Shown piece by piece: positions 50,183 to 59,123 of a stretch of 64,000 nt of DNA. Each line of letters starts with the position of its first letter. The stretch's first letter is position 1. Where the stretch lies: NCBI GenBank assembly GCA_965267335.1, contig OZ253953.1:2914001-2978000 (forward strand), written 5' to 3'. The notes beneath the pieces were generated by a model, which did not search any database, was not told the DNA's origin, and saw nothing but the letters and a program-made list of their open reading frames with translations. The position numbers and the translations under genes are program-made. Source of the DNA: G965267335 sp965267335. Lineage in GTDB: Bacteria; Bacteroidota; Bacteroidia; Cytophagales; JAAEPT01.

Positions 50183-50521
50183 TCAAAAAATCACCTTAGT
50201 AATTGAGTTGATAGGCACGAGACTATTTCCTTTAAGTATGACATAGTTCTCGGTGACTGCCCAAACTGTAACTTTAACGGTTAAATCCCTGGTAAACAAA
50301 TCCCTAATAACAAGTCTGACATGGGACTTGTGTAAATTTCCCAACTTCAGTGCTTTCTGAAGGTCAGAGTTTCTTCTAGCTATTTCATCAGCATTCTTCA
50401 AAACTTCTCTTCCCGTAAACTGTACTCTATCTATATATTGTTTATCTAAATTTAGATTCTTCATGTTTAAATGATTAAATGGTTCAAAAAATCTCTGCTG
50501 GTATCTCTTTAGTAAATTCAT
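50183..50521 (-). CDS. Conserved-looking protein of unknown function
   Basis: 112 residues, basic, no signal or membrane segment. Central text: YIDRVQFTGREVLKNADEIARRNSDLQKALKLGNLHKSHVRLVIRDLFTRDLTVKVTVWAVTENYVILKGNSLVPINSITKVIF. The C-terminal half reads as a small beta-barrel with an ILKGNSLVPINSI strand pattern. The start overlaps the upstream stop by 4 bases (ATGA). An alternative start is the internal ATG at 50464. I do not recognise a named family. Confidence 0.65.
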   Translation of the reverse strand: MNLLKRYQQRFFEPFNHLNMKNLNLDKQYIDRVQFTGREVLKNADEIARRNSDLQKALKLGNLHKSHVRLVIRDLFTRDLTVKVTVWAVTENYVILKGNSLVPINSITKVIF

Positions 50522-50856
50522 TGTACATACGGATCAGGTTCCAACTTAAGCGAACAGAAAAATATTGGTATACCCACTAGATTTTTTGGTTCGTAAGCTC
50601 TACCCCTGCATAGGTTGTCGTGCCTGGCCAATGAATAATCGAACCATTGTAGCTGATAGGCAAAAAGTGGTTTTCTCTTCAAATCAGCTGACTCCTCCGA
50701 AACTTGATGGATTTGTTCGATTTCGTCTTTCTCGAGCTCCTCTGAATTTCTCACTGTATTTCCGGAAAGCACACCTGTTACCAGGCCAACTAGAGTGAGA
50801 AGGGCGATCAAGCGTAATTTTTTTGAGGGACTAAGTGAAAGTAGCAATCGGATCAC
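50518..50856 (-). CDS. Small membrane-anchored protein of unknown function
   Basis: 112 residues: a basic N-terminus (SPSKKLRL), one membrane helix (LIALLTLVGLVTGVLSG, about 16-32), then a hydrophilic part with acidic and Tyr/Cys residues (SLARHDNLCRGRAYEPKNL...FFCSLKLEPDP). It is coupled to the next gene by an ATGA overlap, which supports both being real. No family recognised. Confidence 0.55.
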   Translation of the reverse strand: MIRLLLSLSPSKKLRLIALLTLVGLVTGVLSGNTVRNSEELEKDEIEQIHQVSEESADLKRKPLFAYQLQWFDYSLARHDNLCRGRAYEPKNLVGIPIFFCSLKLEPDPYVQ

Positions 50857-50973
50857 GATGCATAAATTTAGTTTATGTAATAAATAAATAACATTAATAC
50901 TATTTTATCCTTTAACTAAAAACAATTCTAGACCTGCTTTTGTTTTCCCTTTACAAACATGAATGAAAGAATA

Positions 50974-51504
50974 ATGAAAAAAATCATACTACTTCTTATC
51001 GTAAGCACATATGCATCCGCGATCTATTCTCAAAAATCGGGCACGGACAGCACATCATCATTTTACATTGATGGTATTGCTGGGCCTTATTTAATTGTAG
51101 ACCACACTTTATACAAGAGCGTTTTTCTGAAAGGCGTTAGGCTTGGCTATGAACATCGATCAGGAGTCACATTCGGTATAGAATATCTTGTTGGCCAGCA
51201 GCACGACCGAGAGAATATGCTTGGAACTACACATAGTGCTGCAGGTATTCTACAGTACTACTTTCTAAAAAATAGAGATGGTCGTTTTAATCCATATTTT
51301 CTGGCTGGCGGAGGCTTTTTCGAGTTCAAGGATTTTTCAAGCGATGTACTGGGGGTCGCTTTCTATGGAGGGCTTGGCACCGAATTAAACTTATCTAAAA
51401 ATATAAACGGATTCCTAGAGTCCAGGTACGTCAACTTAGGCCCTCTTAATTTGGAAGGCAAAAATGAACTTGGTGTAATGTGGGGATTACGAGCAAGATT
51501 TTAA
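50974..51504 (+). CDS. Small outer-membrane beta-barrel protein
   Basis: 176 residues from the ATG at 50974, which starts the signal peptide KKIILLLIVSTYASAIYSQ; an ATG at 50959 adds five residues. The mature protein shows about eight amphipathic strands, for example VRLGYEHRSGVTFGIEYLVG, YFLAGGGFFEF and LGVMWGLRARF at the C-terminus. This is the plan of OmpW/OmpX-like 8-stranded barrels. Function unknown. Confidence 0.75.
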   Translation: MKKIILLLIVSTYASAIYSQKSGTDSTSSFYIDGIAGPYLIVDHTLYKSVFLKGVRLGYEHRSGVTFGIEYLVGQQHDRENMLGTTHSAAGILQYYFLKNRDGRFNPYFLAGGGFFEFKDFSSDVLGVAFYGGLGTELNLSKNINGFLESRYVNLGPLNLEGKNELGVMWGLRARF

Positions 51505-51557
51505 AATGAATAACAAATGGCTTTTTAACCTTTAAATATCACAAATCAATCTTGGCC

Positions 51558-54500
51558 TCACTCCCCTATCAAGACAAAAGCTCCCCAATACATCACATCC
51601 TCATACTTATCCTTAATAATAATTTGAGCATCTCGAAAGGCCTCCCTTTTACTTTTCCCCCCAATCCATTCTCTATAAAAGATATTCATCAGCTCCTGTG
51701 TAGCCTGATCATCTACCTTCCATAAGGACATCAACATTGAGCGGGCACCAGCAACATGAAAACCTCTCTGCAATCCGTACACTCCCTCTCCATTAACCAC
51801 TTCTCCCAGCCCTGTCTCACAAGCGGAAAGAACAACCAAATCAGTATTATTAAGATTCAACAAAGTAGTTTCATATGCTGTCAAAATACCATCATCACCG
51901 TCAGGAACAGACTCTGAAACTAAATAATCAGTAACCCCGGCAAGTACCAGGCCTGAACGAAGCATAGGATTATCCGCCTCCTCTTTTCCTGATCCGGTTG
52001 GAATAAAAAAACCATGTGTAGCAATATGGAGCACACCAGGGCTTCTGACTTCCTTTAATTGCTCCTCCCGTGCCTGGTCACCCAAAAACTGATGCACCTT
52101 CCAGTTTCTTTCCTTCAGCAGATCCACTACTGCTTTAGTTTCTCTTTCGGTTCCAGGTAAATCTGTCCAGACAGCATTAGACAACAATGCACTCCCCCTG
52201 TAACGAGTCGTGGAAACCTCAGTTTTTCCAGTTCCAGAAATATGGTATTTGGGCCTTCCCAGGATCACGGCAGATTTATCCGATTGTACGCCCTCTGCAC
52301 TCAGTTCTACCAAATCATAAGTACTTGTCAATTGATGGAGCTCCCATTCTTCAATCAGGTACTTCGAATTTTCAGGATTGAGTAGTGTATTCAAATTGAT
52401 TTGATTGTAGACACCATCGGGAGCAATCCAAACTTTTCTTATTCCTCCTAACTTGCTTGCTATCGGCTCCCAATACCTACCATATGACCTTTTATCCTCC
52501 AACCGGTGTATCCTGGAGTTATTATAAAATTTCAAATAGACATCCTCCAGTTCAACTCCGTTACGGAGCACCACAAAATCAGGAACCTGGGATTGTTTGG
52601 TTATAATATAAGCACCATAAAAAATACTATCGGTCAAACCATCATTGTAAAACCGAAATCTTGTCATTTCTATCGCTGCCTCATCTTCGCCCAAGTGTTT
52701 CTGAATTACTCTCCAGTCTTTTCTTACCATGGTTGTATCAAATACTGAAGTGGCTTTAGAAAGGTACTTTTCCAACGAATTAAGTTCATCTTCAATTTCT
52801 TGAATATTCAACCCCAGATTCTTCAATTCCCTTTTACTTAAATCGTAGGCCTTGGCCAATAACGATTTTTTTTCTTTCCATAGTTCATATCTTTCCTTGA
52901 GAGTTTCATCAGATGATGAACGAATATGCTGTTGAATCCTACTTGTACTATTCAGCAATAGAGCTTTACTGTCAAGCAAATAGTTGTATCCAAATGAATT
53001 GACATCCTTTTCATAATCGGCCAGGTGAATTACCGTTGAATTGAATCTTTCAAATTCATCTTTATGTTCATTCCAAAAGGTTTCCTTTTCCTGATTACTC
53101 AGGTTTACAAAGTTCTTATCTATGTAGTTGAGAGTTATGTCCAAACTTTCCCGATAAGGCACTAACACTTTATTGTACTCTCCCGTGCTTTCATATAGTT
53201 CTGCAATAGACGATAAAAACAGAGCATTCAACGAGTGGTGTGGATCATTTTGCACAACGAAATTTCGCTGTGCCTCCAAAAGAAGCTCAAGACCTTTGTC
53301 TGCATTACCGTGTTGATAATGAAAAATAGCCAGGTTATTAAGTGCCAAGGCATACTCAGGATGATAAATACTGAATTTCTTTTCCTTCTCCTTAACGATA
53401 AACTCTAATGTTTCAATAGCTTTTTTGATCTCACCGTTGTATTCGTAAACAAAGGTGAGATTAGCCATGGTTGAGAGCATGGTATTATTCACTTCATCAC
53501 CATAAACCGTTTTTTGAATGGCCAATGCCTCCTCCAAAATTTTCCCAGCCTCTTTGTAGCGGTTCATTTGTGTATATAATAAGCCGATATTGGTCAACAC
53601 TAGTGCAGTCTGGTGATTATCTTTCTTAAACAGTTCCCGACACACTCCAAGCGCTTTTAGAAAATATTTTTCGGCCTTTTCATCCTGACCAATACTCATA
53701 TAAAAATCGCCCAGGTTGTTGTATGGCTGCCAATTCTTGGTCCCAGACTGCTCACTAAGCTCAACGATTTCGAGATAAGTCTCTTCAGCAAGAGCAAACT
53801 CTTCTACCTCCAGATACACATGAGCTATATTGTTAAGACATATCTGATAGTCATTACTTAATTTACCTTTGTCCTTTGCTGCAAGGATAGCGGCACGTTT
53901 GGCATAATTCTGCGCCTCTTCGAAGCGTCCCATGCTCGAATACACCACGGATAAACTTGTCAAGGGTTTTACCAACTCACCGCTTTCCGCTCCTAAATTC
54001 TGTTCGTTAAGCCTTATGCATTCAAGATAGGTTTCCTCTGCCTCAGTATATCTGTCCAATTGTCTGTATGCATTGGCAAGGTTATTTAAAATGGTAGGAT
54101 ATGATGGATGAAGTCCTTTATGAAGTTTACAAGACTCGATTGCTTCTTCATAGTATTTTATGGATTCAGGAAAACGGCCAAGTTGGTCACAAACCAATCC
54201 CATATTGCTGATGTAGTTGGGGTATTCAACAAAGGACTTATCCACGGTCTTTTGGGCCAGTGAAGCCGCTACTCCAATGTACCTTTCCGCGTTCACAAAG
54301 TCCTTTTGATAAAAGTACGATAGCCCTAAATTGTTATTAGCTCGAATAAACCCAATTCCCTGATCACCCGCTTTTGCCCTTTCTTTCACTTCCAGCTGTA
54401 GCCAATACTGAGCTTCACTAAACTTTTCAAGATCAGTATATAGTACGCCCAGACTCGAAATAATGGTAAGATGGTCTCCCTTGCACTCTCCATACACCTC

Positions 54501-55286
54501 TTTAGCCACCTTTTCTGTTTCTATATACAAATCAAGAGCAGCCTGAAAGTCCCTTAAACTTCTATATATCAAAGCCAAATGGGATGCTGCTATAACAAAG
54601 TCCTGGGTCTTGACCATATTAAGTTTTCTGATCAAAGCCACATCTTCTTCGAGGTACTTCCTGGCTTCCTTAAACTCGTAGAGGTTATTATGGGAAAGAG
54701 CAAGGTTAGATAATGAGGTCATCAGGTTCAACTCACTATTCGGCAAAACTCTAAACACCGATACTGCTTTTTCAAAGGCTGGCTTTGCCTTTTTATAGTC
54801 TTGATTATTATAGAAGGCCATTCCTGCCGTATTCATTGCAAGTGCATACTCTTCCTGCTGTTGTAGGTCATTCTCAAATATTGAGGCATAGATCAAATAA
54901 AGTTCTCCGGCTTCATCAAGTTGCCCAACCACTTCATTAAGCTGAGCCGTATGTAGTATAAGATTTGAAGTTACCGGATAACTATTCTCTTTGTGTTTGG
55001 CTATTAAATCCAGAGCCTTGGCATATAGCTTACCAGACTTTTCGTAATCCTTAGCCAAAAAATAGCAATACCCCAGGTTGTGCAACACCATTACATAATC
55101 CGGATGCGATTCTTCAACCTCAGTTTTTCCAGCCTTTTTTGCCTCTATCCCCCACTTTATAGCTTTGTCATAATCCCCCTCATTAAGGGAAGTAATAAGC
55201 TTTTCGTTGTAATCATTCATAGATTGTCCTCTGGCTATTCCAGCAAAAGAACTCAGGAGAAGTGCTAAAAAAATATGACGCAACAT
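51558..55286 (-). CDS. Secreted TPR-CHAT protein (caspase-like protease)
   Basis: 1242 residues. Signal peptide (1-20, FAGIARG), then about 17 tetratricopeptide repeats (30-760), many of the form YxxALxIxxxxxGxxHPxxAxxLNNLAxxYxxxG, a charged coiled coil (about 780-850), and a C-terminal CHAT domain. The catalytic dyad is His1091 in LHIATHGFF and Cys1156 in VLSACETGLGEV; GARSMLMSLWKVDD follows. CHAT proteases share the caspase/separase fold and usually cut a partner protein. The signal peptide places this one in the periplasm or outside, unlike the cytosolic CHAT effectors of defence systems. It is a single gene with a long 5' region. Confidence 0.93.
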   Translation of the reverse strand: MLRHIFLALLLSSFAGIARGQSMNDYNEKLITSLNEGDYDKAIKWGIEAKKAGKTEVEESHPDYVMVLHNLGYCYFLAKDYEKSGKLYAKALDLIAKHKENSYPVTSNLILHTAQLNEVVGQLDEAGELYLIYASIFENDLQQQEEYALAMNTAGMAFYNNQDYKKAKPAFEKAVSVFRVLPNSELNLMTSLSNLALSHNNLYEFKEARKYLEEDVALIRKLNMVKTQDFVIAASHLALIYRSLRDFQAALDLYIETEKVAKEVYGECKGDHLTIISSLGVLYTDLEKFSEAQYWLQLEVKERAKAGDQGIGFIRANNNLGLSYFYQKDFVNAERYIGVAASLAQKTVDKSFVEYPNYISNMGLVCDQLGRFPESIKYYEEAIESCKLHKGLHPSYPTILNNLANAYRQLDRYTEAEETYLECIRLNEQNLGAESGELVKPLTSLSVVYSSMGRFEEAQNYAKRAAILAAKDKGKLSNDYQICLNNIAHVYLEVEEFALAEETYLEIVELSEQSGTKNWQPYNNLGDFYMSIGQDEKAEKYFLKALGVCRELFKKDNHQTALVLTNIGLLYTQMNRYKEAGKILEEALAIQKTVYGDEVNNTMLSTMANLTFVYEYNGEIKKAIETLEFIVKEKEKKFSIYHPEYALALNNLAIFHYQHGNADKGLELLLEAQRNFVVQNDPHHSLNALFLSSIAELYESTGEYNKVLVPYRESLDITLNYIDKNFVNLSNQEKETFWNEHKDEFERFNSTVIHLADYEKDVNSFGYNYLLDSKALLLNSTSRIQQHIRSSSDETLKERYELWKEKKSLLAKAYDLSKRELKNLGLNIQEIEDELNSLEKYLSKATSVFDTTMVRKDWRVIQKHLGEDEAAIEMTRFRFYNDGLTDSIFYGAYIITKQSQVPDFVVLRNGVELEDVYLKFYNNSRIHRLEDKRSYGRYWEPIASKLGGIRKVWIAPDGVYNQINLNTLLNPENSKYLIEEWELHQLTSTYDLVELSAEGVQSDKSAVILGRPKYHISGTGKTEVSTTRYRGSALLSNAVWTDLPGTERETKAVVDLLKERNWKVHQFLGDQAREEQLKEVRSPGVLHIATHGFFIPTGSGKEEADNPMLRSGLVLAGVTDYLVSESVPDGDDGILTAYETTLLNLNNTDLVVLSACETGLGEVVNGEGVYGLQRGFHVAGARSMLMSLWKVDDQATQELMNIFYREWIGGKSKREAFRDAQIIIKDKYEDVMYWGAFVLIGE

Positions 55287-55367
55287 TATGGTGTAATTCT
55301 TGTTGACCGCGAAGTTACAAAGTCTTGATTAATATCTTATTTGTACCGATTCTGAATTAAGAACAAT

Positions 55368-55400
55368 TTTGCTTTATCAAGCATACTTGGGTTACCTTTA
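55368..55400 (+). promoter_or_regulatory. Bacteroidota-type promoter of the small transcript
   Basis: TTTG, 21 bases, TACCTTTA: one mismatch to the TAnnTTTG box. Transcription would begin about 20-25 bases before the 27-codon ORF. Confidence 0.5.
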
Positions 55401-55426
55401 CATGGTCAAAGTTATAAAGCAGGACA

Positions 55427-55510
55427 ATGCAAAAATTTAGCCAAAATACCGAAAGAGCACCAGAAGGTATCACATTGCCTTTTGAGCTGCATTGCTATCA
55501 TCCGGTCTGA
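55427..55510 (+). CDS. Possible 27-residue small protein or leader peptide
   Basis: ATG preceded by AGCAGGA; the 27-residue product starts MQKFSQNTERAPEG and ends FELHCYHPV. It lies between a promoter-like sequence and an intrinsic terminator, and 96 bases before a TPR gene. That arrangement would suit either a free-standing small protein or an attenuating leader for the TPR gene. Composition looks protein-like but nothing is recognised. A 27-codon frame can arise by chance, so confidence is limited. Confidence 0.35.
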   Translation: MQKFSQNTERAPEGITLPFELHCYHPV

Positions 55511-55537
55511 TCAGGAATCAAACATTTTCATATTACG

Positions 55538-55564
55538 ACCCGGGTGTAGCATCCGGGTTTTTTT
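55538..55564 (+). terminator. Intrinsic terminator ahead of the TPR gene
   Basis: ACCCGGGTG - TAG - CATCCGGGT (9-bp stem, one G-T pair) followed by seven T residues. It ends 41 bases before the start of the TPR gene at 55606, so it either ends the small transcript or attenuates the TPR gene. Confidence 0.85.
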
Positions 55565-55605
55565 GTGCCCAAACTGATTTTCACAAACACTAAATAGTAA
55601 ATAAA

Positions 55606-56169
55606 ATGTACATTGATACTGACATACTATACAACGATGAAGAAAGAATCTTACAGGCTAAAGATTTGATAAACGACTGGGAGTATATCAAAGCCAAGAA
55701 AGTAATTGATGATCTTCTTGAAGAAGATCCTATTCATGCGTACGGTCACTACTTGATGGGACATATTTTTGATAGCTACTATATGGAATATGATGTTGCT
55801 TTAAAACACTATGAGGTTGCAGTAAAAATTGCGCCTGATTTCTACGAAGCTAGACTATCACTGATTATCCTGTTGAATAGATGCCAATTTACAGAGAAAG
55901 CAATTGCGATTGGAATTGAAGCTGTAAAAAAGTCAACTCCTTATCAGGAAGGCATTTTGTTCCAACTTGCTATCGCCTTTGAAAAACAAAAGGAGTACAA
56001 ATCTGCAATCAAGATTCTGGATAGACTTAGAGTGATTACTGTTGATAGTACTATTATTGAAGACCTAGACCAGGCAAGAGAGCGTATCTCTGCAAAGATC
56101 AATACTCAATCAAGTGCTCAAATTCCAGTTGAGGTAAACTGGAAGATTCATTTCGTAAATCATGCATAA
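55606..56169 (+). CDS. Cytoplasmic tetratricopeptide-repeat protein
   Basis: 187 residues, no signal peptide. Three to four TPR units: ILQAKDLINDWEYIKAKKVIDDLLEEDPIHAYGHYLMGHIF, VALKHYEVAVKIAPDFYEARLSLIILLNR, AIAIGIEAVKKSTPYQEGILFQLAIAFEKQKEYKSAIKILDRL. It is a protein-interaction scaffold; the partner is unknown. The adjacent larger TPR-CHAT gene is divergent. The transcript ends at the strong hairpin at 56169-56201. Confidence 0.85.
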   Translation: MYIDTDILYNDEERILQAKDLINDWEYIKAKKVIDDLLEEDPIHAYGHYLMGHIFDSYYMEYDVALKHYEVAVKIAPDFYEARLSLIILLNRCQFTEKAIAIGIEAVKKSTPYQEGILFQLAIAFEKQKEYKSAIKILDRLRVITVDSTIIEDLDQARERISAKINTQSSAQIPVEVNWKIHFVNHA

Positions 56170-56201
56170 AAAAGCGAGGGGAATAATTCCTCTCGCTTTT
56201 T
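56169..56201. terminator. Bidirectional terminator
   Basis: AAAAAGCGAGGGGAA - TAA - TTCCTCTCGCTTTTT: a 15-bp stem with one wobble pair and A/T tracts on both sides, between convergent genes. Confidence 0.92.
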
Positions 56202-56215
56202 GATTTTCAACCTAG

Positions 56216-57850
56216 TTATTGCTTCACAACTCTCTGATATTCACCATTTATTGACACAAGGTAAACACCCGAAGGAAACTCACCAATATCGATCATCATA
56301 CCTTCACCACTGAGCAAAGTGGGGCCTCCGGTCACACCAAAAACACTCCAGACACAAGACTCAGACAAGTATAATGTACCATTTGTTGGATTTGGATAAA
56401 TGATAATATTTGATTGCTCATCAACCAAAAATTCCTCCTCTGAATCCCCCAGCTTCGAAGACAAATTTCTACAGTTATCATTAGTCACTTCAATATGAGC
56501 CAGGAATTTAGCCGAATTCGAAGTCGCCTTAAATCCAGTCTTCAAAACGATCTTCTTTCCTGCAATTAGCCGAACATCAGACCCAGCCCTAACGACATAA
56601 CCCTGAGCAGTAATATTATCATATTCGTACTTTGAAATGCCTAGTGATGATAGTCCGCTGATTGTTCTCGATGTATTACTTGACGGAGTACCTGGAAAAG
56701 TTCCGGGCGAAGCAGTGGCTGAACCGAGAGAGTTCAATATATCCCAGGCTAGACTTCCTGCTGGTTGATCTTTCGTGTTAATTAATACAACCACTCCATT
56801 TCCGTTGGCGGGATCAAGCAGTAGCATTGATGATGCACCACCCTGGCTTCCGCTATGAGAAATCACTCCTCCTCCATTCAAAAAGAATCCTCTGCCAAAA
56901 CTGGAATATGTAGGATTGCCCGAATTATCTAATCCTGCAAATGGTCGAGAGGTTAGCGTACTCATATCAGTTAATGTAGCCGGAGTCACTAATGTACCGT
57001 CCATAATTGATCTTGCAAAAAGTGCCAAATCTGTAATGGAACCCACATAACCACCACCGGGAAGTTTCCAGGTAATATCATCTCCATCCTGAGACCTGGG
57101 ATTGGAGTAGTATAAATTCCCATCTTCATCATACGCGTCAGAAAGATTAGGAATTGTCCTCCAGTCATATTCAGGCTGCAGAGTATGCATTCCGGCAGGC
57201 TCAGCAATATTTAAGCGAATCTGTCTTTCAAAACCACCCGTTGAGGCCCTTTCAATAACCGCACCCAACAAATTGTAATTGAAGGTTGAATACATAGTTA
57301 GAGTGCCTGTGGTAAAGTTAAGTGGTTCGTCTTTAAAACAATCAATAGATTTAATCGCATTAAAAGTCGGGTATTTATTAATATAATCATCACGAATACT
57401 CTGGTCATAACTTGCTCCATAGTTAATCATACCTGTTTGATGAAACATAGCATGACTTACTCTAACACCAGTTCTTGGGTACTCAGGCACATAACTGGAA
57501 ACTGTGGCGGTTGTATCCAAATCACCTGATTCGACCTGTTGCATTGCTCTTATTGCCGTAAGAACCTTTGAAACCGATGCCCACCTGAATAAAGTACATT
57601 CATCTACAGGCGTGTTTCCAAAAATTGATTGGTTGGCATCACCGAAACCTTTGAGATACACAATTTGATTATTAAATATGACTCCGACAGCTAACCCTAC
57701 AGAGTTAGTGGTATCAAGTATATCGTCAACTGAATCTTCAATATTGGATGCTGTAGTATTATCCAACAAATTATATTGCGAATATGATGTTTTTGTACAC
57801 AGCAACAGAGTTAACAGAAATAGACGTTGTTTAAGCTTTTTCATCTTCAT
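56216..57850 (-). CDS. T9SS-secreted serine hydrolase (class C beta-lactamase fold)
   Basis: 544 residues: signal peptide (1-24), beta-lactamase/transpeptidase-like domain (about 36-375), a 3-strand stack-type element (VRAGSDVRLIAGKKIVLKTGFKATSNSAKFLAHI, about 415-450), and a T9SS sorting domain (IIYPNPTNGTLYL ... SGVYLVSINGEYQRVVKQ). Catalytic motifs: WASVSK with nucleophile Ser92 and Lys95, YSTFNYNLLG at the position of YxN, and SHSGSQGG for the KTG/HxG loop. The family includes esterases and D-aminopeptidases; an outer-surface peptidase or esterase is more likely than antibiotic resistance. It lies 20 bases downstream of the fibre-like gene and may be co-transcribed with it. Confidence 0.92.
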   Translation of the reverse strand: MKMKKLKQRLFLLTLLLCTKTSYSQYNLLDNTTASNIEDSVDDILDTTNSVGLAVGVIFNNQIVYLKGFGDANQSIFGNTPVDECTLFRWASVSKVLTAIRAMQQVESGDLDTTATVSSYVPEYPRTGVRVSHAMFHQTGMINYGASYDQSIRDDYINKYPTFNAIKSIDCFKDEPLNFTTGTLTMYSTFNYNLLGAVIERASTGGFERQIRLNIAEPAGMHTLQPEYDWRTIPNLSDAYDEDGNLYYSNPRSQDGDDITWKLPGGGYVGSITDLALFARSIMDGTLVTPATLTDMSTLTSRPFAGLDNSGNPTYSSFGRGFFLNGGGVISHSGSQGGASSMLLLDPANGNGVVVLINTKDQPAGSLAWDILNSLGSATASPGTFPGTPSSNTSRTISGLSSLGISKYEYDNITAQGYVVRAGSDVRLIAGKKIVLKTGFKATSNSAKFLAHIEVTNDNCRNLSSKLGDSEEEFLVDEQSNIIIYPNPTNGTLYLSESCVWSVFGVTGGPTLLSGEGMMIDIGEFPSGVYLVSINGEYQRVVKQ

Positions 57851-57870
57851 AATTTTTAGAATTGCTCAAA

Positions 57871-58890
57871 CTATTTCTGTGCCTCAATAAGACTTCTGAT
57901 TTCAGCCTTAAGAGCATTGATCTCCTTTTGTTGTTCTATAACGTGAAGGGTTAATTCTTCTGTCTTCTCGAGGAGTTTTTCATTGAATTTACCTAACTCA
58001 AGGCCTTGCTCGGTTTCAGAAGCAGGAGCTATTCCAGGAAGGTGCTTTTCAGTTTTCACAAATTGCTCCAGCTCATCAAGAGGCATCAATTTATAGTCTG
58101 GCTCAAAAACGTAATCCGCTCCTATGTCTTTTACTTCAATCTCTTCAGCAAATATTTTTCCGTCTACGGTAAGGTTTCCGGAACCTGTCAACCACATTCT
58201 ATTCGCTCCATTAAGGTACATATTCCATGTTCCATTATCATTGACATGACTATAACCAAGAGTTGTTCCTCCTCTTTTATACCCATAAAATGGATTTCCC
58301 GTTGAAGTGGTTGAATTCACATAGATTCCAGCCCAGGAGTTGTTAGTCCCGTTGACTGTGATTCCTGTATTACTACTTGTTGTAATAGTTAAGTTCTCAG
58401 CAGTAATATTGTCATCAACGATGAGGTCGTCCTTAACTCTTAATACGTCCTCTACGGTCATATCATCTTTTACCGTGATATCATCATCTACAACTATGTC
58501 TGTTTTTACAAGTAATTTATTTACACGAGCTGTACTATTTACATCAAGCGCATATTGAGGATTTGTTGTTCCGATTCCGACATCACCGTCTCCTTCCACA
58601 ATCATTCTGATTTCAGGTGTGCCATTCCCTGTTGCAAAAATGATATCTCTGTAATTTGAAGTTCTAGGCTGTAAAATCAAGTGTCCTAGATCACAGCAAT
58701 CACGGAACGGGTAACTAGACCCTTCATTGTCACTTGAATAGATATAAGGATCATGGTTATTCGAGATGAAACTACTTCTTCCTGAATTACGATCCATTTT
58801 CACTTTTTGAGCTGTTACAGTCTGAGCTGATACAGTTCCGAAAGACATAAGGCCAAGAGCCAATACTAGTGTTTGTTTTGCGTTTTTCAT
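57871..58890 (-). CDS. Secreted fibre-like protein with beta-repeat stalk and coiled-coil tail
   Basis: 339 residues. Signal peptide (1-22). The region near VGIGTTNPQYALDVNSTARV is the motif found in many Bacteroidota tail-fibre-like surface proteins. Next is a short repeated stretch with period about 7 (TDIVVDDDITVKDDMTVEDVLRVKDDLIVDDNITAENLTI) suited to a triple beta-helix. The C-terminus (about 255-339) holds ADYVFEPDYKLMPLDELEQFVKTEKHLPGIAPASETEQGLELGKFNEKLLEKTEELTLHVIEQQKEINALKAEI, a recurrent domain ending in a coiled coil. It has no T9SS tail and no S74 chaperone. It probably forms trimers at the surface. Its role is unknown. Confidence 0.82.
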   Translation of the reverse strand: MKNAKQTLVLALGLMSFGTVSAQTVTAQKVKMDRNSGRSSFISNNHDPYIYSSDNEGSSYPFRDCCDLGHLILQPRTSNYRDIIFATGNGTPEIRMIVEGDGDVGIGTTNPQYALDVNSTARVNKLLVKTDIVVDDDITVKDDMTVEDVLRVKDDLIVDDNITAENLTITTSSNTGITVNGTNNSWAGIYVNSTTSTGNPFYGYKRGGTTLGYSHVNDNGTWNMYLNGANRMWLTGSGNLTVDGKIFAEEIEVKDIGADYVFEPDYKLMPLDELEQFVKTEKHLPGIAPASETEQGLELGKFNEKLLEKTEELTLHVIEQQKEINALKAEIRSLIEAQK

Positions 58891-59123
58891 TTTGTTTAAA
58901 GTTTAAGTTTAAGGTAAAATTTATTAAGTATTCTAAATAAAAAAGACATAGTTATTCCCTTCGGTATTTATCCAACACCTAGCTCTCATCTTCATTAAAT
59001 TTCATAAAGGCTCTGCTTTATTGAGTTACCATAGCCACGTCTAAAAATATTGGACTGCCATCTGCAGTCTTCTCATTAAGGTTCCAATGCTAAACTGTTG
59101 TAGCACAAAATTCAGCACGCTAG

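Larger units (their letters stand above)
55287..55605. other. Gap of 319 bases containing a small transcription unit
   Basis: On the plus strand it holds a promoter-like pair (TTTG 55368-55371, 21 bases, TACCTTTA), a 27-codon ORF (55427-55510) and a terminator hairpin (55538-55564); these are listed separately. On the minus strand it contains the leader of the TPR-CHAT gene. Nothing else is seen. Confidence 0.6.

Noticed and set aside
56216..57850. Antibiotic-resistance beta-lactamase
   Set aside because: The SxxK fold is shared by esterases and peptidases; the T9SS tail and missing typical YxN/KTG residues argue for a surface hydrolase instead.
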